Of a stretch of 64,000 bases of DNA, positions 22,222 to 34,815 are shown in pieces. The notes under the pieces were generated by a model. The model made no database searches. It saw only the letters and a program-made list of their open reading frames with translations, and was not told the DNA's origin. The stretch is from Omphalotus guepiniiformis (Eukaryota; Basidiomycota; Agaricomycetes; Agaricales; Omphalotaceae). Location of the stretch: the NCBI GenBank assembly GCA_028554645.1, contig JAQOOI010000015.1, positions 310,001 through 374,000 of the forward strand. The letters run 5' to 3'. The number at the start of each line of letters is the position of its first letter. The first letter of the stretch is position 1. Made by a program: the position numbers and the translations under genes.

Positions 22222-25200
22222 AGGCCGAATGTACATGAAGGAGTTGTTGTATGCGTGGTCATTCTTTTTCATGTTGGTTTTTTTTATCTTTCCCTCGTCG
22301 CTGCGAGAATTTTTTGTTTTTCTGGGTTTTTTGTATTTCCTCATCCCTTGCGTTGCCTGTTTCTCTTGTTCCCCTTTCTTTGGCTTACAATGCTATGCTG
22401 TATTATCCTTATATGTTTATGCTCGTTCTAGTGTTAATCCTTCTACTCCTTTCACTTTCAGAAACGTTTCTGTTCACTGTTCACAGTTCTGGTGTGTTTG
22501 TTTGTGCTCCCTCTGTATTCCCCCCTCTCCCGACCCCTTACAGATTCCAAGATGTCGTGTTGTCCTTTTCTCTTGATTTACGTTCACGAGTGTATGGTGG
22601 CTGAACGAAGTATCTTGTTCTTTTACCTACCGTTTGTTCAAATCTTTGAGATTTGCTTCGTTTCCGGGATCGATTGTCGTTCACGAGAATCACCAACTTT
22701 CCATCTGTATATTCTGTTTGTTTCCCTCTGTCCAAATTTCTCTGCCTCATGCCCCGGTCCACCGTTCCCGCCCCAAGTCAAGAGCACTGGGGCTCGTACC
22801 GAGCACGTCGTGATAATCAAGATCGATTGTGATTGGTGTGTGTCAGCTTCAGAATTATACTTGTCATAATTCCTCCGATACTGATATGTGGTGGTGGCAG
22901 AGCTAGATACTGGTATTCCGGAACGTACCCTCCCTGCCTCTCCTCCCCTGGTCCCTCACGCACGTGCAATACCATCGTTGTGCCTCGCTATATCGATTCC
23001 TACCCGAGGTATCTCATGCTTTCTTGTCTCTGCCGCTAGGGCGGTCCATGCTGGGTACTGGGTGGGGTCAGTTATAGTGACGACGATGACGATGGCGACG
23101 GAGGACCATGACGTCTGAATGAATGGATCATTGGATGGACGAACGAACGAACAGATGATGAAAGGGCGGATGACCTTCCCTCACGCAGTTTCAAACTTTA
23201 ATGCCTTCAACAACCTGACAAAAAATTTCGCATTCCTCTCACACGGTTTCGCTCTCATGACCTTTGACCGTGGCCATACGATTTATGACATGAAATGATA
23301 TGACACGATATTTCAATGAAGAGAAGGGAGGAAGGGCTTCGGATAACACTTCGTGTTGCCAATATGTCTCTTTCTGTCCTTCTTGACTTCCTCTGCACCT
23401 CGTTAAAGCCCTTTCATTAACGACTTCATGAACCCCTACACATCTATTCATTTCGCATCCATTCACTCACTTCAAGACTCGTTCGTCATCCCTCGTCATT
23501 GCAGCCGCACTCGTCCCCACTTCTGAACTCTGGTCGCCACCATTTGATTGTCACTCTTTACATAGGGATATTCCCCAGAAATCTAGGTTTCCATCGATCC
23601 TTGTGTCGTCTTCTCTAAAGAAGGCTCAGGACCTTTTTCTTCAAGAGAGGGAAGGGAACCGGATCATTATCGGTATCTTCTGATCTTGTCTGTTCTGTTC
23701 GAGGCGTTCGATGGGAAGAACGAGGGGAAGTAGTTCGTTCGGCTCTTCTTTTCTTCTTTTCGGGTTTCAGTCACCTCGACACATCGATGATGACAATTAA
23801 CATTAGCACTCTGTCCTTTGTGTTTGCGCCAATCTCATGGAATTCGGGATATCGTTCCTACAAGGTCCAGACCGTTTCCCGGCGCTGGCCGGGCGTCTTT
23901 GTCGTTGTTCGCTTGCTGTAATGCTGGGCCAGCGAGGGATTCGCAATGAGGCCTCTGACACGATGGATGAGGGCCCAAGCACGAGCCATTATGCATCAGA
24001 CCTGGGGAAATTGGCCGTTCGTGTGAGGATGCCCGGAGGGTCGGAGGGCGGACAATAGGAACAGCGATGCGCCGACAGCCAATGGGGATCAGACGAGCCT
24101 TTCTGTTTTGCGAACCCGTGTTCAAGGTGTTCAAGTGCTCAAGGTGTTGTCATATACAAAACCGAACCTTATTTTTGTTTTCTCGATTTGCGGTGTCTTA
24201 CGGTCTCCCGCACCCATCGATCGGATGGTTCATCGATCTATATCTGGGTATGTTGGGAAATAAGGGTTCAGGCTTCCATTTGGGGTGGACACTGAGGGTG
24301 GCGTTGTGGGGGCAAAGATTGGAATCTGGGGTACGGAGAAGGTGGCTACTTAGGGGCAGTATCGGAATACCCAGCTGGTGAAGTGTGAAGCAGCAGAAGT
24401 TGGAGTTTGTATGGCGCTGACTATGTCACCTTCTGGATTTCGAATGGGCGGGTCTTGACTACCTGGCACGCATCTAGCGCGAGGCTACGACTGCGCGTGA
24501 CATACAGATCAGCTGGCTGGCTGAGGGATACCGATGGGCGTCAGTGGGAGATCAATGTATCAATGGGTAAGTTCCGTCATCGTGCACGAATGTCTTTGCT
24601 CACTGGACTTCATGAAATAGTTGTCTCATCATGGGATAGTGTTCACGGGACAGTGTCAAAGGAACGTTTTGTTCGCAATCGGACACATGTACTTTCCCTG
24701 CTCTTTGTCAAGGCTCTACTCTTATTCATGATGCTTGGTGTCAAGATTCGGTTTTGATTCCCTTTCTCTTTCGGGTGTCGTGCTTCGGTCTTTTATTCTC
24801 GATTCCGCATAGTTATGCCCTGACGTGCGTAGACACGTGCACTTACACCTTCTTCCCGGTCCCTGCTATCGCTTATACTCGTATACTCGGACACAATACT
24901 CAAATCACGAACTTGTGCAATAGTTTATATGTACAAAAGTAATCCTATCCTTTGGTCTGTTTGTAAGTTCGTACAAGTCATATACAAGTCGAAGATTGTA
25001 CATATAACTTATCGTAGGTACATATACTTGAAACTATATAACATGATATAACATTACAGATATTCACCTTTTTTTTTCTCCCCTATCATATTAGGCGCCA
25101 ATAAACAAACACCAAATCTCAGCCAAATTTGCAACACTGCCACGATTGGCGCTCTTTTTTCAAGTCTGTCCGTAACAGTCATCTCGATAGACTCTCGATT

Positions 25201-25660
25201 CTCAATATGAATTCTCCGTATCTGGTTTGGGTTATGTCCTCAGACGACAGCTCTTATGGTTCTTTCATGGTACATTTTCAATGGCGCTAGCTTATCGATC
25301 CACTCTCAATATTGATATACTTCGAATGCAGCAACTTCAAAGTGGAAGCTCAGGCATGTTGCTGTTTTCATTCACAGATGCCGAATGTCTTCAGCGCTAA
25401 CTTATCGATACGTTCTCGATGCTAGGCTCTGGGATGTCGTCAGCACACATGGATTGCACATTGTCAACTATCTATTCGTACGAAGTTCCGGTTGAAGTAG
25501 TCGTCTTACCATAGAGGTACGCTTTCCACAGGCTGTCCGAAATATATCGAGTGCTGGCGATAAGCTGGGCTTTTCGTTGATCTTCTATCGAAAGCTACCG
25601 AAAGCCTCCTGTTGAATGCACGCTCATGTTTGATTGACAGGCTTCAAGAAATCGCTGCCA
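22222..25660. other. Long intergenic region, no gene recognised
   Basis: The first part is strongly T/C-rich and probably holds the 3' UTR of the preceding gene; its hydrophobic open frames follow from that composition. The remainder has only short frames without motifs. No RNA gene or transposon ends were seen. Confidence 0.5.
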
Positions 25661-25664
25661 GCAG

Positions 25665-25672
25665 TATAAATA
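25665..25672 (+). promoter_or_regulatory. TATA box of the EF-hand/ZZ gene
   Basis: TATAAATA lies about 45-50 bp upstream of the in-frame ATGs at 25708 and 25717. Its position argues against the more upstream in-frame ATG at 25612, which would precede the TATA box. Confidence 0.5.
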
Positions 25673-25716
25673 CGAACTTCCCTTGTATTGTATGGTCCAG
25701 CACTTTCATGCACGCG

Positions 25717-28700
25717 ATGTCCTACCCAAGCCCCTACCCAAGCCACATGAAGCGAAACATTTTCCCCCCAGTCCGATCGCAGTCTTTCTCGACCAATGAC
25801 TCTCGCGAATTCTCAGTCCGGTCGCAGTCTTTCTCAACCAATGACTCAAAATTTGCCGAATTCGACAAATACTACAATACGAACGAACAAAAAATTCTTG
25901 CCTTGATTTCACGCGTATTGAATAACGACATTCGCTCTGCGGATCTCGAAGAGCATCTTAACATTTTCATCGATGGCTTAGACCGCTTGCAAGCGCTCTA
26001 TCCTGTTCTCTCCGGTGCGCTAGACATGGATGAAAGGATTTCCGGGAGACTGATTAGCATCCGTAGCTGTGGTGACGCCGTTCAAGACGGCGATGCCCAT
26101 GTACTTTCAGAAAAGCGAGAACAACGAGAAGATTACAGCGCTGCAAGCCCAGATGCTGGTCACGCTGTACACACTTTTCCGGTATGTTATGAACTATATC
26201 TGTGAGTCATGCAGTTGAACCAACGTTCTAGACTGCGCTATATGAAAAATCCTGGTGAAAAGGGGACTGAGGGTATCACTACTGAAACCAAAATGAAGGC
26301 CCTGGTGGAGTTATTGGCTCAAGACTTCACGAAAGCGACCTCCTTCTGCGAACTCTATGCCAACACCGATCCTCTTTGTAAGTCTTAGCTCAAGTTGAAA
26401 ACACCTTCAGCTGATAGCTTCCTTAGCGAGAATGATGAGGTACAAGACCTACGAAGAGCACCTTGCAGAGCAAGGGGAGCTGTTTGCTAAGCGCCGTCGT
26501 GACATCTTGTCTATGCTCAACAACATCAAAATCGCGCAGAGGGAGCAGGATGAGCTCAGGGACTTGGAGAGAAAGATGAATATGACTGCGCTGCTTCGTC
26601 AATTAGAGAATAGCAATGAGCAAGCTGTTCGCGAGTTCGTTGACGCTAAGGGTGGCCCGGAAGCGTGTCTGAAAGACGACGAATTGCTGTCGGGCGTCCT
26701 CAAGAGGAGTGGACAAACGACGGGCGCAGCAATAGAGACGAGCGATTTGGCGTCGCTCAGACAGAAGCTTTCGCAAGATTTTGCAGAGGATCTTAATCAA
26801 GCACTTAACAACAAATTTGACACGTTGAAGAGTCAGCTACATGAACAAGAGAGCAACATCGTGTCTTTCCTCCGATCCGGGGCACACGACAAGATTGTGA
26901 ACAAAGTGCGTATTTTGTTCTCTACTTTCCTGCAATTGATTGTATTCAAACGTTCGTTCGCTGAAATAGGATATGAAAGCAATCTGGCAGAGTATGGTAT
27001 GTATATCCGTCAATTCGTCAATAGAGCGTTGCATCACCCTCTTTTATCTCAATAGGATTGGAAAGGCAGTGTGAAGGCTCGCACGTTCGTCCTTGCTTTG
27101 CATGATTATTTCAATGATAAGATGTCTCAATCCCGTTCACCTTATTCGGGCTCGCCAACCACGGAGACCTCGAAAGATCAATGGACGTTGTCGTACATCA
27201 ATGTCGCTCATGTCCAACCTATCCTTGAAGCAATCGATGACGATGGTACAGGGTTCATCAGCATCAAGGAAGTGAATGAGTTTGATGCGTCAAGGCCTGA
27301 AGGATGGACGTGAGTGAAAGTTTTTGGACAGTTTTTTTCATGCGAACACTCACTTTTTCAACAGTCTACTGCATTGGATCGCCTACTGGGCGGCCGGTAT
27401 GCCCAGCTCAATTTATACCTCGATCACAATACTAAACCTTGCATTCAGGTTGGCATGTCAGCATCCATCAGTACAGACAAAAGATCTATTCCTTGGTGCA
27501 AGATATAGCCAAACTAGCCAAAGATGTACACCCGGAAAATCGCAAGCAAGTGAACAAATACCTGACGCACTCGACTTTTACCAATCTGGATCTACTGCTT
27601 CGATCGACCATGCCTGTCCCCGCTGCTACCTTGACAGATAGCAAGCTGATAGCGTTTACAAACTCGTATGTCGCGGCCGAAGAAGAGCGGCTCAAGCAAG
27701 GGCTTGAATCCGAGTTGGATTATGCGCTTGATAACTCCATGGCAATTTCGCGCGTCACTGGCCCCGGCCGAATTGAACGAGTAAGCTTTGCTCGTACTGT
27801 TGTCATGAAGACGTCTGTCTGACTTTTGTAGTTTATATACCCGTTGATTTTCTTAGTATTGAAACGTCACCGAAAGGTCGTTTACCTTGCACAGAAACAT
27901 ATTCTTAATAAAGCAGAATTCGAGGAACAAACAAAGACTCTCTCGTCCCTTTTTGGTGCGCTGAAGGAGCGTACCGAGGGATTGACCTGTAAGTTTGGCC
28001 TGCTCTTTTTCTTCCGATCTGGTTTTCATGTATGCACCTTGTCGCTAGCGATATTCAAGCAGAGTAACCCAGATGTTCAAGCGAGACTAGGACACTTTGC
28101 TTTCGGTATAGTAAGTGACTTGCGCGCTTGTTTGAGCGCTTGTTGACTTCATCTCCTTGTAATATTGCAGTCCTCATATGGAGTTCTTAAGAGAGAGCCG
28201 AGAAACAATATTTTGTTTACTTGGAACCCTCAGGATGCCGCTGGCATGACGATAGAATTACAGGAACCTTTGCAATCAACTTCGACCAGTATACTCAAGT
28301 ACAACACTCGAGGTCCTGTGGATCTGTATGCAGACAGTCAGACCGTAGAGACTGATCATCTGTAAGTCGTTGGCTAAGCTCAAGAGTTCTTTCTGTTGAT
28401 TTTATTTGGGATCACAAGGTGTAAATGTGATGGATGCGGACGGGACATCATCGGGAGCAGGTTGTTATGCCTCACGTGTATGGATGAGAACTTCTCGGAC
28501 AACATAAACCTTTGCTCGAAGTGTAACGAGAAATCTGTGTCCAGAGATCGGTTCTCTCATCACATCTCTCATTCCCTGCTCAAGGTGGATGATATGATTC
28601 TTGACGGCGATCTAGCGTGGATTATCCCCGAGGCGCGCTCTAGAGCTAACGAAATCAAAGATATCTTCCGATCTGCGCACTCATCTTCCGATACGGGTGG

Positions 28701-29202
28701 TACGGAGGATTCGCAAGATGCATATTCACTGTTGACTTGTTCATCGTGCAAGGATACAATGAATGACTCATGCTGGATTGCTTTGAACTTCGGTATGTCC
28801 AATATGCAAGTGTTCGCTTTACTGCCATCCTTACTCACTAACGTCTTAGAGCAAGAAACCAAACTTTGCTGTGACAAGTGTTACTCTCAAGGACCATCTG
28901 AAATTGGAGATTACCTTGTCAGAGTCCGATATGTTGAGGATCCACTTTCCGTCGACCTTCGACTGGAACGACTCGAGCAGCGAATAATTGAATTATGGGC
29001 TTTCACCGACGGACGTGTGGAATCATCAGAGATTAAAGTCGATGGCCGCTTGACGTCCATTGAATCTCGCTTGGACTCTTTGGAAGGTAAACTTGATGGA
29101 TGTCTTACTAGTTTGCAAGGTCTGTTGAGGCAGATCTCCGGTCATGGCCTTGTACGAGTTACTTCTGAGACTGTTCGCATGCCGTTGCCGAAACACTTCT
29201 AG
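25717..29202 (+). CDS. EF-hand and ZZ zinc-finger protein A
   Basis: Thirteen exons: 25717-26014, 26067-26181, 26232-26377, 26427-26905, 26970-26996, 27056-27309, 27365-27396, 27449-27780, 27832-27988, 28049-28110, 28171-28361, 28419-28792 and 28850-29202; all GT-AG and in frame, 939 residues. The N-terminus holds two copies of VRSQSFSTNDS. A long helical region follows, then an EF-hand loop DDDGTGFISIKEV (about residues 416-428), a WIAYWAAGWH segment and further helices. A ZZ-type zinc finger (about 699-750) has pairs CDGC, CLTC and CSKC and ends with two His (HHISH). A second Cys-rich patch (CSSC, later CCDKC) and a coiled coil built on repeats such as RLTSIESRLDSLEGKLDG close the protein. 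ZZ fingers bind proteins and the EF-hand suggests calcium response; the overall function is unknown. It is the upstream member of a tandem pair. Confidence 0.85.
25771..25850 (+). repeat. 45-bp tandem duplication inside protein A
   Basis: A 32-base unit starting GTCCGATCGCAGTCTTTCTC recurs 45 bp downstream at 25816 with two changes, duplicating the peptide VRSQSFSTNDS in frame. Confidence 0.8.
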
Positions 29203-29941
29203 TTAGTTCTTCGTTTAGCAGTGCACTCTGTATTGTATAACATGTCCATCTATGTTCATTCAAACTTAGCGCGGTGACCGCTGGTGCCCGTTCATTGAAA
29301 ATCACCTGTGTGAAAGGCATCACGTGGAAAACTTCTTGCGCTAGCGCTGCAATGTGCATACATCCCTTGAAACTGTAGCATTCCTGATTTTCCTCTTCTT
29401 TGTCTTCAGCGTTACAAGGGAGATCACCGAGTTATGGAATTGTCCAAGCCACCGTTTCTCTGCGCAATACATATCTATTGAAGGGCTAGAGCGCAATTCA
29501 GGCACAACTATGGCAGATTAACATGTAGACATTGACGGGTCAATGTCATTGTAAGTCATAGTATCGCCTGGCGCTTAATTTTGAATAAGATTCGTTCACC
29601 GTCAGGCCTGCACTAACTTCAAGTCAGTATCTAATGCAAACCATCTGTCTAGCTCAATGAAGCCAACCACATTGTTCTCTAGGAAGGGGCGAAGGCAGGC
29701 GAAGGCGACCCCGTAGATCAGCGACTGCTTCCGTTGATAAAAATCTATCATTAAGCCGTCCGTGTTTATCGCTGCTCATGATCAGCGCTCAGCGCTCAGT
29801 GCTTAGTGAGGGACACGTAAATTTCTTATAACCCTCGTTTCAACGCTCACCAGTGCTCCTCAATTCCCCCGCATTTTCCTGACCCCTCAGTACGTCTACA
29901 GCTCCATAACCAGCTAATTACACGTTTACTCTGCGCATGTG
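29203..29941. other. Intergenic spacer between the paralogues
   Basis: Separates the two EF-hand/ZZ genes. It holds the first gene's 3' flank and the second gene's promoter; no further gene was recognised. A small direct repeat, CAGCGCTCAGCGCTCAG, lies near 29785. Confidence 0.5.
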
Positions 29942-32900
29942 ATGTCGGACCTTGACAAACCACTTCCGAGAATAAGTGTCACAACCACTGGGAGCCCACA
30001 GGATGCGGGAGATCTGCAACAGTCAATAGACTCCGCATATAAGATCAATACCACCCTGCAGAACACGGAGCTATCCAAAGGGCAACAAAGGGCTGATGAT
30101 CTGCGTACGTTTCAGTGCTATTCGAACTTGATTTTGCATATTGAGGAGTGCTATTCAGTGGACAAGGTCATTAGCGGAGGAACTAGGGCTAAATCAGCCT
30201 ATGATTCCGTGAACTCTTTCTACAATGCTAATCAGTCTGCTATCACGGCAGCCGCGTCAGGTCTCGTGAATTTGAAAGATGCGAGAGCAATCGACTCAGC
30301 GATATCTTCGTTTGTGGAGAACTCACAGATTGTGATCAAAGGGCTGGACGCCCTTGGTCAACTCCATCCGTTTGTTGGAGGTACGTGATTCAGAATGTGC
30401 ATAGGATGGGATGCTCATTTATGTCTACTATTGTCTAAGTGGCTGTGACCGCCTTTAAGCTGGTTATATCGTTGGACTTGACCAGGAGGCAGAATAATAG
30501 GAAAGTCATTGCCCTCAAGATTCAGATGCAAGAGACGATGACAGTGCTATTTGAGTGCGTTTACCTGCTTCCTGTGATATGCTTCGACTTCTTCAATGAT
30601 TGAGTATAGCCTACGTCACATGAAAGATCCCGAGCAAAAAGGTCCGGATGGCACTACAATCCAAGATCGAATGACTGCTCTACTAGAGGCGATAGCAAAA
30701 GATATCAAGGAAACGGGGTCTGAGTGTGATCATTACTTGAAGAAAGGCTTCCTGGGTGCGTCTACCCAGTCCCAATGTGTGCATCACTGATGAGGAAACT
30801 TAATTGCGTAGCTAAGACTGTAAAGGCCATGAAATATGAAGCGCGTCTTGCATCATATGGGGACCGCTTCATTCAGCACCGAAAAGATCTTAAATTCGCT
30901 CTCAGCGTTCACACAGCTCTCGGAGTCGATGCAGCAAATACTAAACTTGACGATCAATCGTCTCAGATGCGGTCGATGGAACAAACTATGCTGACTATTC
31001 TTCGTAAACTAGATTCACACCGCGAGAGGGAAGCTCAGGAGCTTATAGAAAAAAAGGGTGGTGTCAAAGCGTGTCTTGAAAATGACCAGCTACTGCAAGA
31101 GCTCATCGAGATCAGTGGAGAGGGTATTTCAGGGGTCACGTCTTACAAAACCGGCGATGAGGCGAAGGATCTTGCTACTGCGAGGAAGAAGCTTCTCCGT
31201 GAATACACGATGGATCTGGATGAATCGCTGAAGAGAAATATGGTATTGTTCGAGCGTAAACTCGAAATGCAAAGCAAGCAGATTAAGGACATGTTTCAAG
31301 ATTCGTTACACCAGGAGGGAGAACATATCATATCCGTTCTTCAGTCCGGAGCGTATGATAGAATTCTTGATGCAGTAGGCTTTGTTTGATATCCGACTGG
31401 CATGCCATACTCAGAGATATCGCGATGTAGGACATGCAGACGATATGGAAGGACATGGTTTGCCAACAGCCTTCTTCAGCCTTTTGCATTCTTACTAACT
31501 CCTTTTGCATTGTAGGGCTGGAAGGGTAGCGTTAAAGCACGCCATTTCGTGCTTGCTCTTCAAGACTATTATAGCGATAAGTATAGTGCAGATATGATTG
31601 TCGTTGAGACGTCTGCCTGGGAAGCTCCGTTGTCTTCTGTTCCCGCGTCTCCAACGTCGACAGTCGATACTGAATTGGGTTTGATCTTTAAGCCTAAAGA
31701 TGACGAATGGGCTCTGAGATACCTCAATGTTGCTCATGTCCAGCCGATCTTGGAAGCAATCGACGACGATGGGACTGGTTTCATTAGTATCAAAGAAGTG
31801 AATCATTTTGCTGTTTCGAGGCCGGATGGTTGGAGGTGAGCAAGTCAGTTTTGAGTTATACGCAAGCGAACGATTGATGCGCTCTCTTAGTTTGCCGATT
31901 TGGATTGCGTATTGGGCAGCAGGTCAGCCTTCATTATATAGCACGCATCCTACTTACTTAATCTGCTTTTAGGATGGCATATCTCGATTGATCAATACAA
32001 GAGGAAGATCTATGCACTCATTCGCATGATGAATACTGCGATAACCTATGAAATCGGCAGCCAACTTTCTGATGACATCAAAATGCTGCCGTCGAACCGT
32101 AGACATATGGACGAATACCTGGCCCATACCACTTTCCACCGCATCGACCTACTCTTGCGAGCTACTCAATCGGTCAACCCAAATGTCTTGAGTGACGCAC
32201 GTCTCGAGCGATTTGCGAACGCTTACACGGAAGCCGAAGAGAAACGTCTACAAGATAATCTTGCTTCTGTTGAGTATGACATTGATACAGCAGCCACTGT
32301 TTCTCTCATCACCGGTCCTGGACGCATTGAACGGGTAGGTTTACTTTTAATTTGTCTCCGTTACCGTCTGGTCATAATCAGTCCTTGTAGTTCATCTTTC
32401 CTCTGATTTATTTGCTTTTGAAGAGGCACCTCCAAATCTTCTACTTGGCTCAGACACATGTACTTGACGCGGAAGAGTTCTCTGGAATGAGTGCATCACT
32501 GCAGAACTTGTTCCGCGCTTTGGACGACCGTGTTGAAGCATTAGAATGTAAGCCTGCCTTACCTCTACATAGAGCATTCGGGTTTGACTTTATGATAGCT
32601 ATCTTCAGACAAACGACAAATGACGTGAAAGAGAGGCTAGGAAATTTCTCATTTGGTTTAGTGAGTCCTCAGCGTCCATTCTCTACAACAGTCGTTAAAT
32701 GCCTTGTTCAGCTTCAACTATCGTACGAATCTCCTCCACGGGCACCAAGAGATAACACTCTTCTTCCTTGGTCTGATCAAGATGACGATGAAGACATTGA
32801 CAAGACTCGAATACCACTTAGCATTCTGAGATACGGCGTCAAGGATACACTGGAGTCTGAGGTGTACAGATACTCAGATTCGGCTTTCACACCTACAAAG

Positions 32901-34707
32901 AATGACTCCGAACAGTTCTCTCATCCTTTGCTGGGATATTGGGCTGGTCATCTATGGATTCAAGCTCCGGAGGAGATCTATTCGTCAGATGGCGTATTTC
33001 AGATTCAGATTAACGACATCGATGCGACAGGGAAATTCACTGGTGTGGCGGAGACATATCTAGGAACGATGACTGTCACAGGCACTCTATCCAAGGAAAA
33101 TGACTTGAGTCTGAATTTCCTCTATGATGATGGGTATCGTGTCACCGCCGAAGGGAAATTCAATCCAGACACAGAAGACCTCTCTGGGTCCTTCCAGCCA
33201 GGGTTTGAAGATGAAGATGATGAAGATGATAGTGATTCGTCGAGCAATTCTGGAGACGAAGATTCCGAGTCGAAGAGTAGGGGCGAGACGAGCAGCGAGC
33301 AAGGACATGGCGATGAGGAGAATAGCGAGACAGGCAGTGGTGGCGGAGAGGATAGCGAGAAAGACAGCAGTGAAGAAGAGGATAGCAAGCCAGGAGTGAC
33401 TGGTCACGAGAAGGGTTCTCAGTCTGGGAATGAAGACGATGGCACGGACGATACCCATTCAGAGGTACGCGATGTTGAACTTTGGAAGGTGGCTCTGAGA
33501 ACATCTTCTCCTTCTAGGGAGATGATAATCAAGAAGAACCCCCCGCAGAAGTGCTTCGGACCTTTTTCTTTAACCGAACTCCCGCGTTTGCCTGGAGATA
33601 CCATGCGCCTATGGGATCCGTGAGCAAAACTGCCCGCGACAGATGGGTGTTTGCCTGCTCTGCTGTTCTGGAACAAGTGCAATGTCGCAAGTTCTCATGG
33701 AAATACCTCAAGAGTCGGGGAAAGGAAAGAGAGCGATTCCTGGAACTGACACTCCGCAGCGAGGTTCATAGATATAATTATTCCCCTTCAGACCCGCTGT
33801 CCGGCGATGAGTATAAGGAGTTGAACATACTTCAAGCGAAGATCCATCCTACAGATTCACGATTTTACAGGTCCATTATTAGCCCGATGATCGAATCTTC
33901 GTATACATGGCACTTGTGAGTGTCAGGTCCTGGTTTCGTCGTATGTTTCGCTCTGACATCCCTCGATACGGACGCAGAGGTTACACGTGCGACTCCTGCA
34001 AATGCGAAATCATTCGGAGCCGCTTTATATGCCTAACATGTATTGAAGACGACTTCTCGAACGGCATCGACCTCTGTTCGAATTGTCGAGATACCACTTG
34101 TTCAAGAGATAGTTTCAACCACCAGCTGTCACACGCACTTCTCAAAGTTGACGAGGTCATCTTGGATGGGGAGATAGCTTACGCTATTCCCGAAGCTCGG
34201 ATTGTGTCAAACAGGGTTAAATCCCTTTTTCGTTCCATGAGCTCTCTTTTGAACCGCATCGATCCCGAAAACAAGCGCAATCGGTCCGAGAAGGCAAAGA
34301 CTAGTGAGCCGTTATGTTGCTGCTGCAGGAAAGCAGTTTCTACGCCATGCTGGGTTTGCTTGTACTGCTGTAAGTTGACTAAGTCGTTCTTCACCGGTCC
34401 GTCTGACTGACTGACATTAGCCCCGGACGCTTACATCTGCGATGAGTGCGAAGCAAACAGAGTACCTACTCTGTCAGATGGGCCAGCGCCATGGCATGCA
34501 GTTCAGGATCATCTCATCAGAATCCATAATAATGAGTCAATTCCGGAGGCACCCACTACGGAAAGCAGACTTTTGCAACTGGAGACGAAACTTGCTGGAG
34601 TTGAAGAGCGTTTCCAGGCATTAGAGGAACAGGTTGATACCCGCTTCACGGCTTTGGAGGAAATGCTAAGAGAAGTTCTGTCCTCGATGAAGGCTTCGGC
34701 TTCGTGA
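29942..34707 (+). CDS. EF-hand and ZZ zinc-finger protein B with inserted beta-rich domain
   Basis: Fourteen exons: 29942-30380, 30440-30554, 30610-30755, 30812-31374, 31431-31457, 31516-31835, 31891-31922, 31973-32334, 32391-32547, 32599-32660, 32712-33464, 33518-33915, 33978-34369 and 34421-34707, about 1350 residues. Exon lengths 115, 146, 27, 32, 157 and 62 are identical to those of gene A, confirming common origin. Exon 1 may contain an extra in-frame intron. The order is helical N-terminus, EF-hand DDDGTGFISIKEV (about 513-525) and helices. Then comes a part absent from A: GYWAGHLW...GKFTGVAETYLGTMTVTG (about 812-910, beta-rich), an acidic Glu/Ser/Asp linker (911-992) and a basic segment. 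The ZZ finger (about 1127-1180; CDSC, CLTC, CSNC, HQLSH), a CCCC patch and a C-terminal coiled coil close it. Function is unknown; protein-binding and calcium-linked roles are inferred. Confidence 0.85.
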
Positions 34708-34807
34708 AGGAAATGTATCCATCTCGTACCACTGTAATGTGTATATGTATGTAAACAACTTGTGGATGTTCTTCACTGTAAAGCCGCGGCGCTGGACTTT
34801 ATATTGA

Positions 34808-34815
34808 CTGTGAAC
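34808..34815. repeat. Left target-site duplication of hAT element
   Basis: CTGTGAAC, identical to 39126-39133 on the other side of the element; 8 bp is the standard length for hAT insertions. Confidence 0.9.

Noticed and set aside
22251..22604. Hydrophobic open frame resembling a membrane protein
   Set aside because: It lies in the T/C-rich 3' flank of the gene ending at 22221; hydrophobic residues follow from T-rich codons, and there is no start context or motif.
33087..33504. Antisense frames of 90-120 codons rich in Ser, Leu and Ile
   Set aside because: They are mirror images of the acidic Glu/Asp/Ser linker of protein B and have no independent support.
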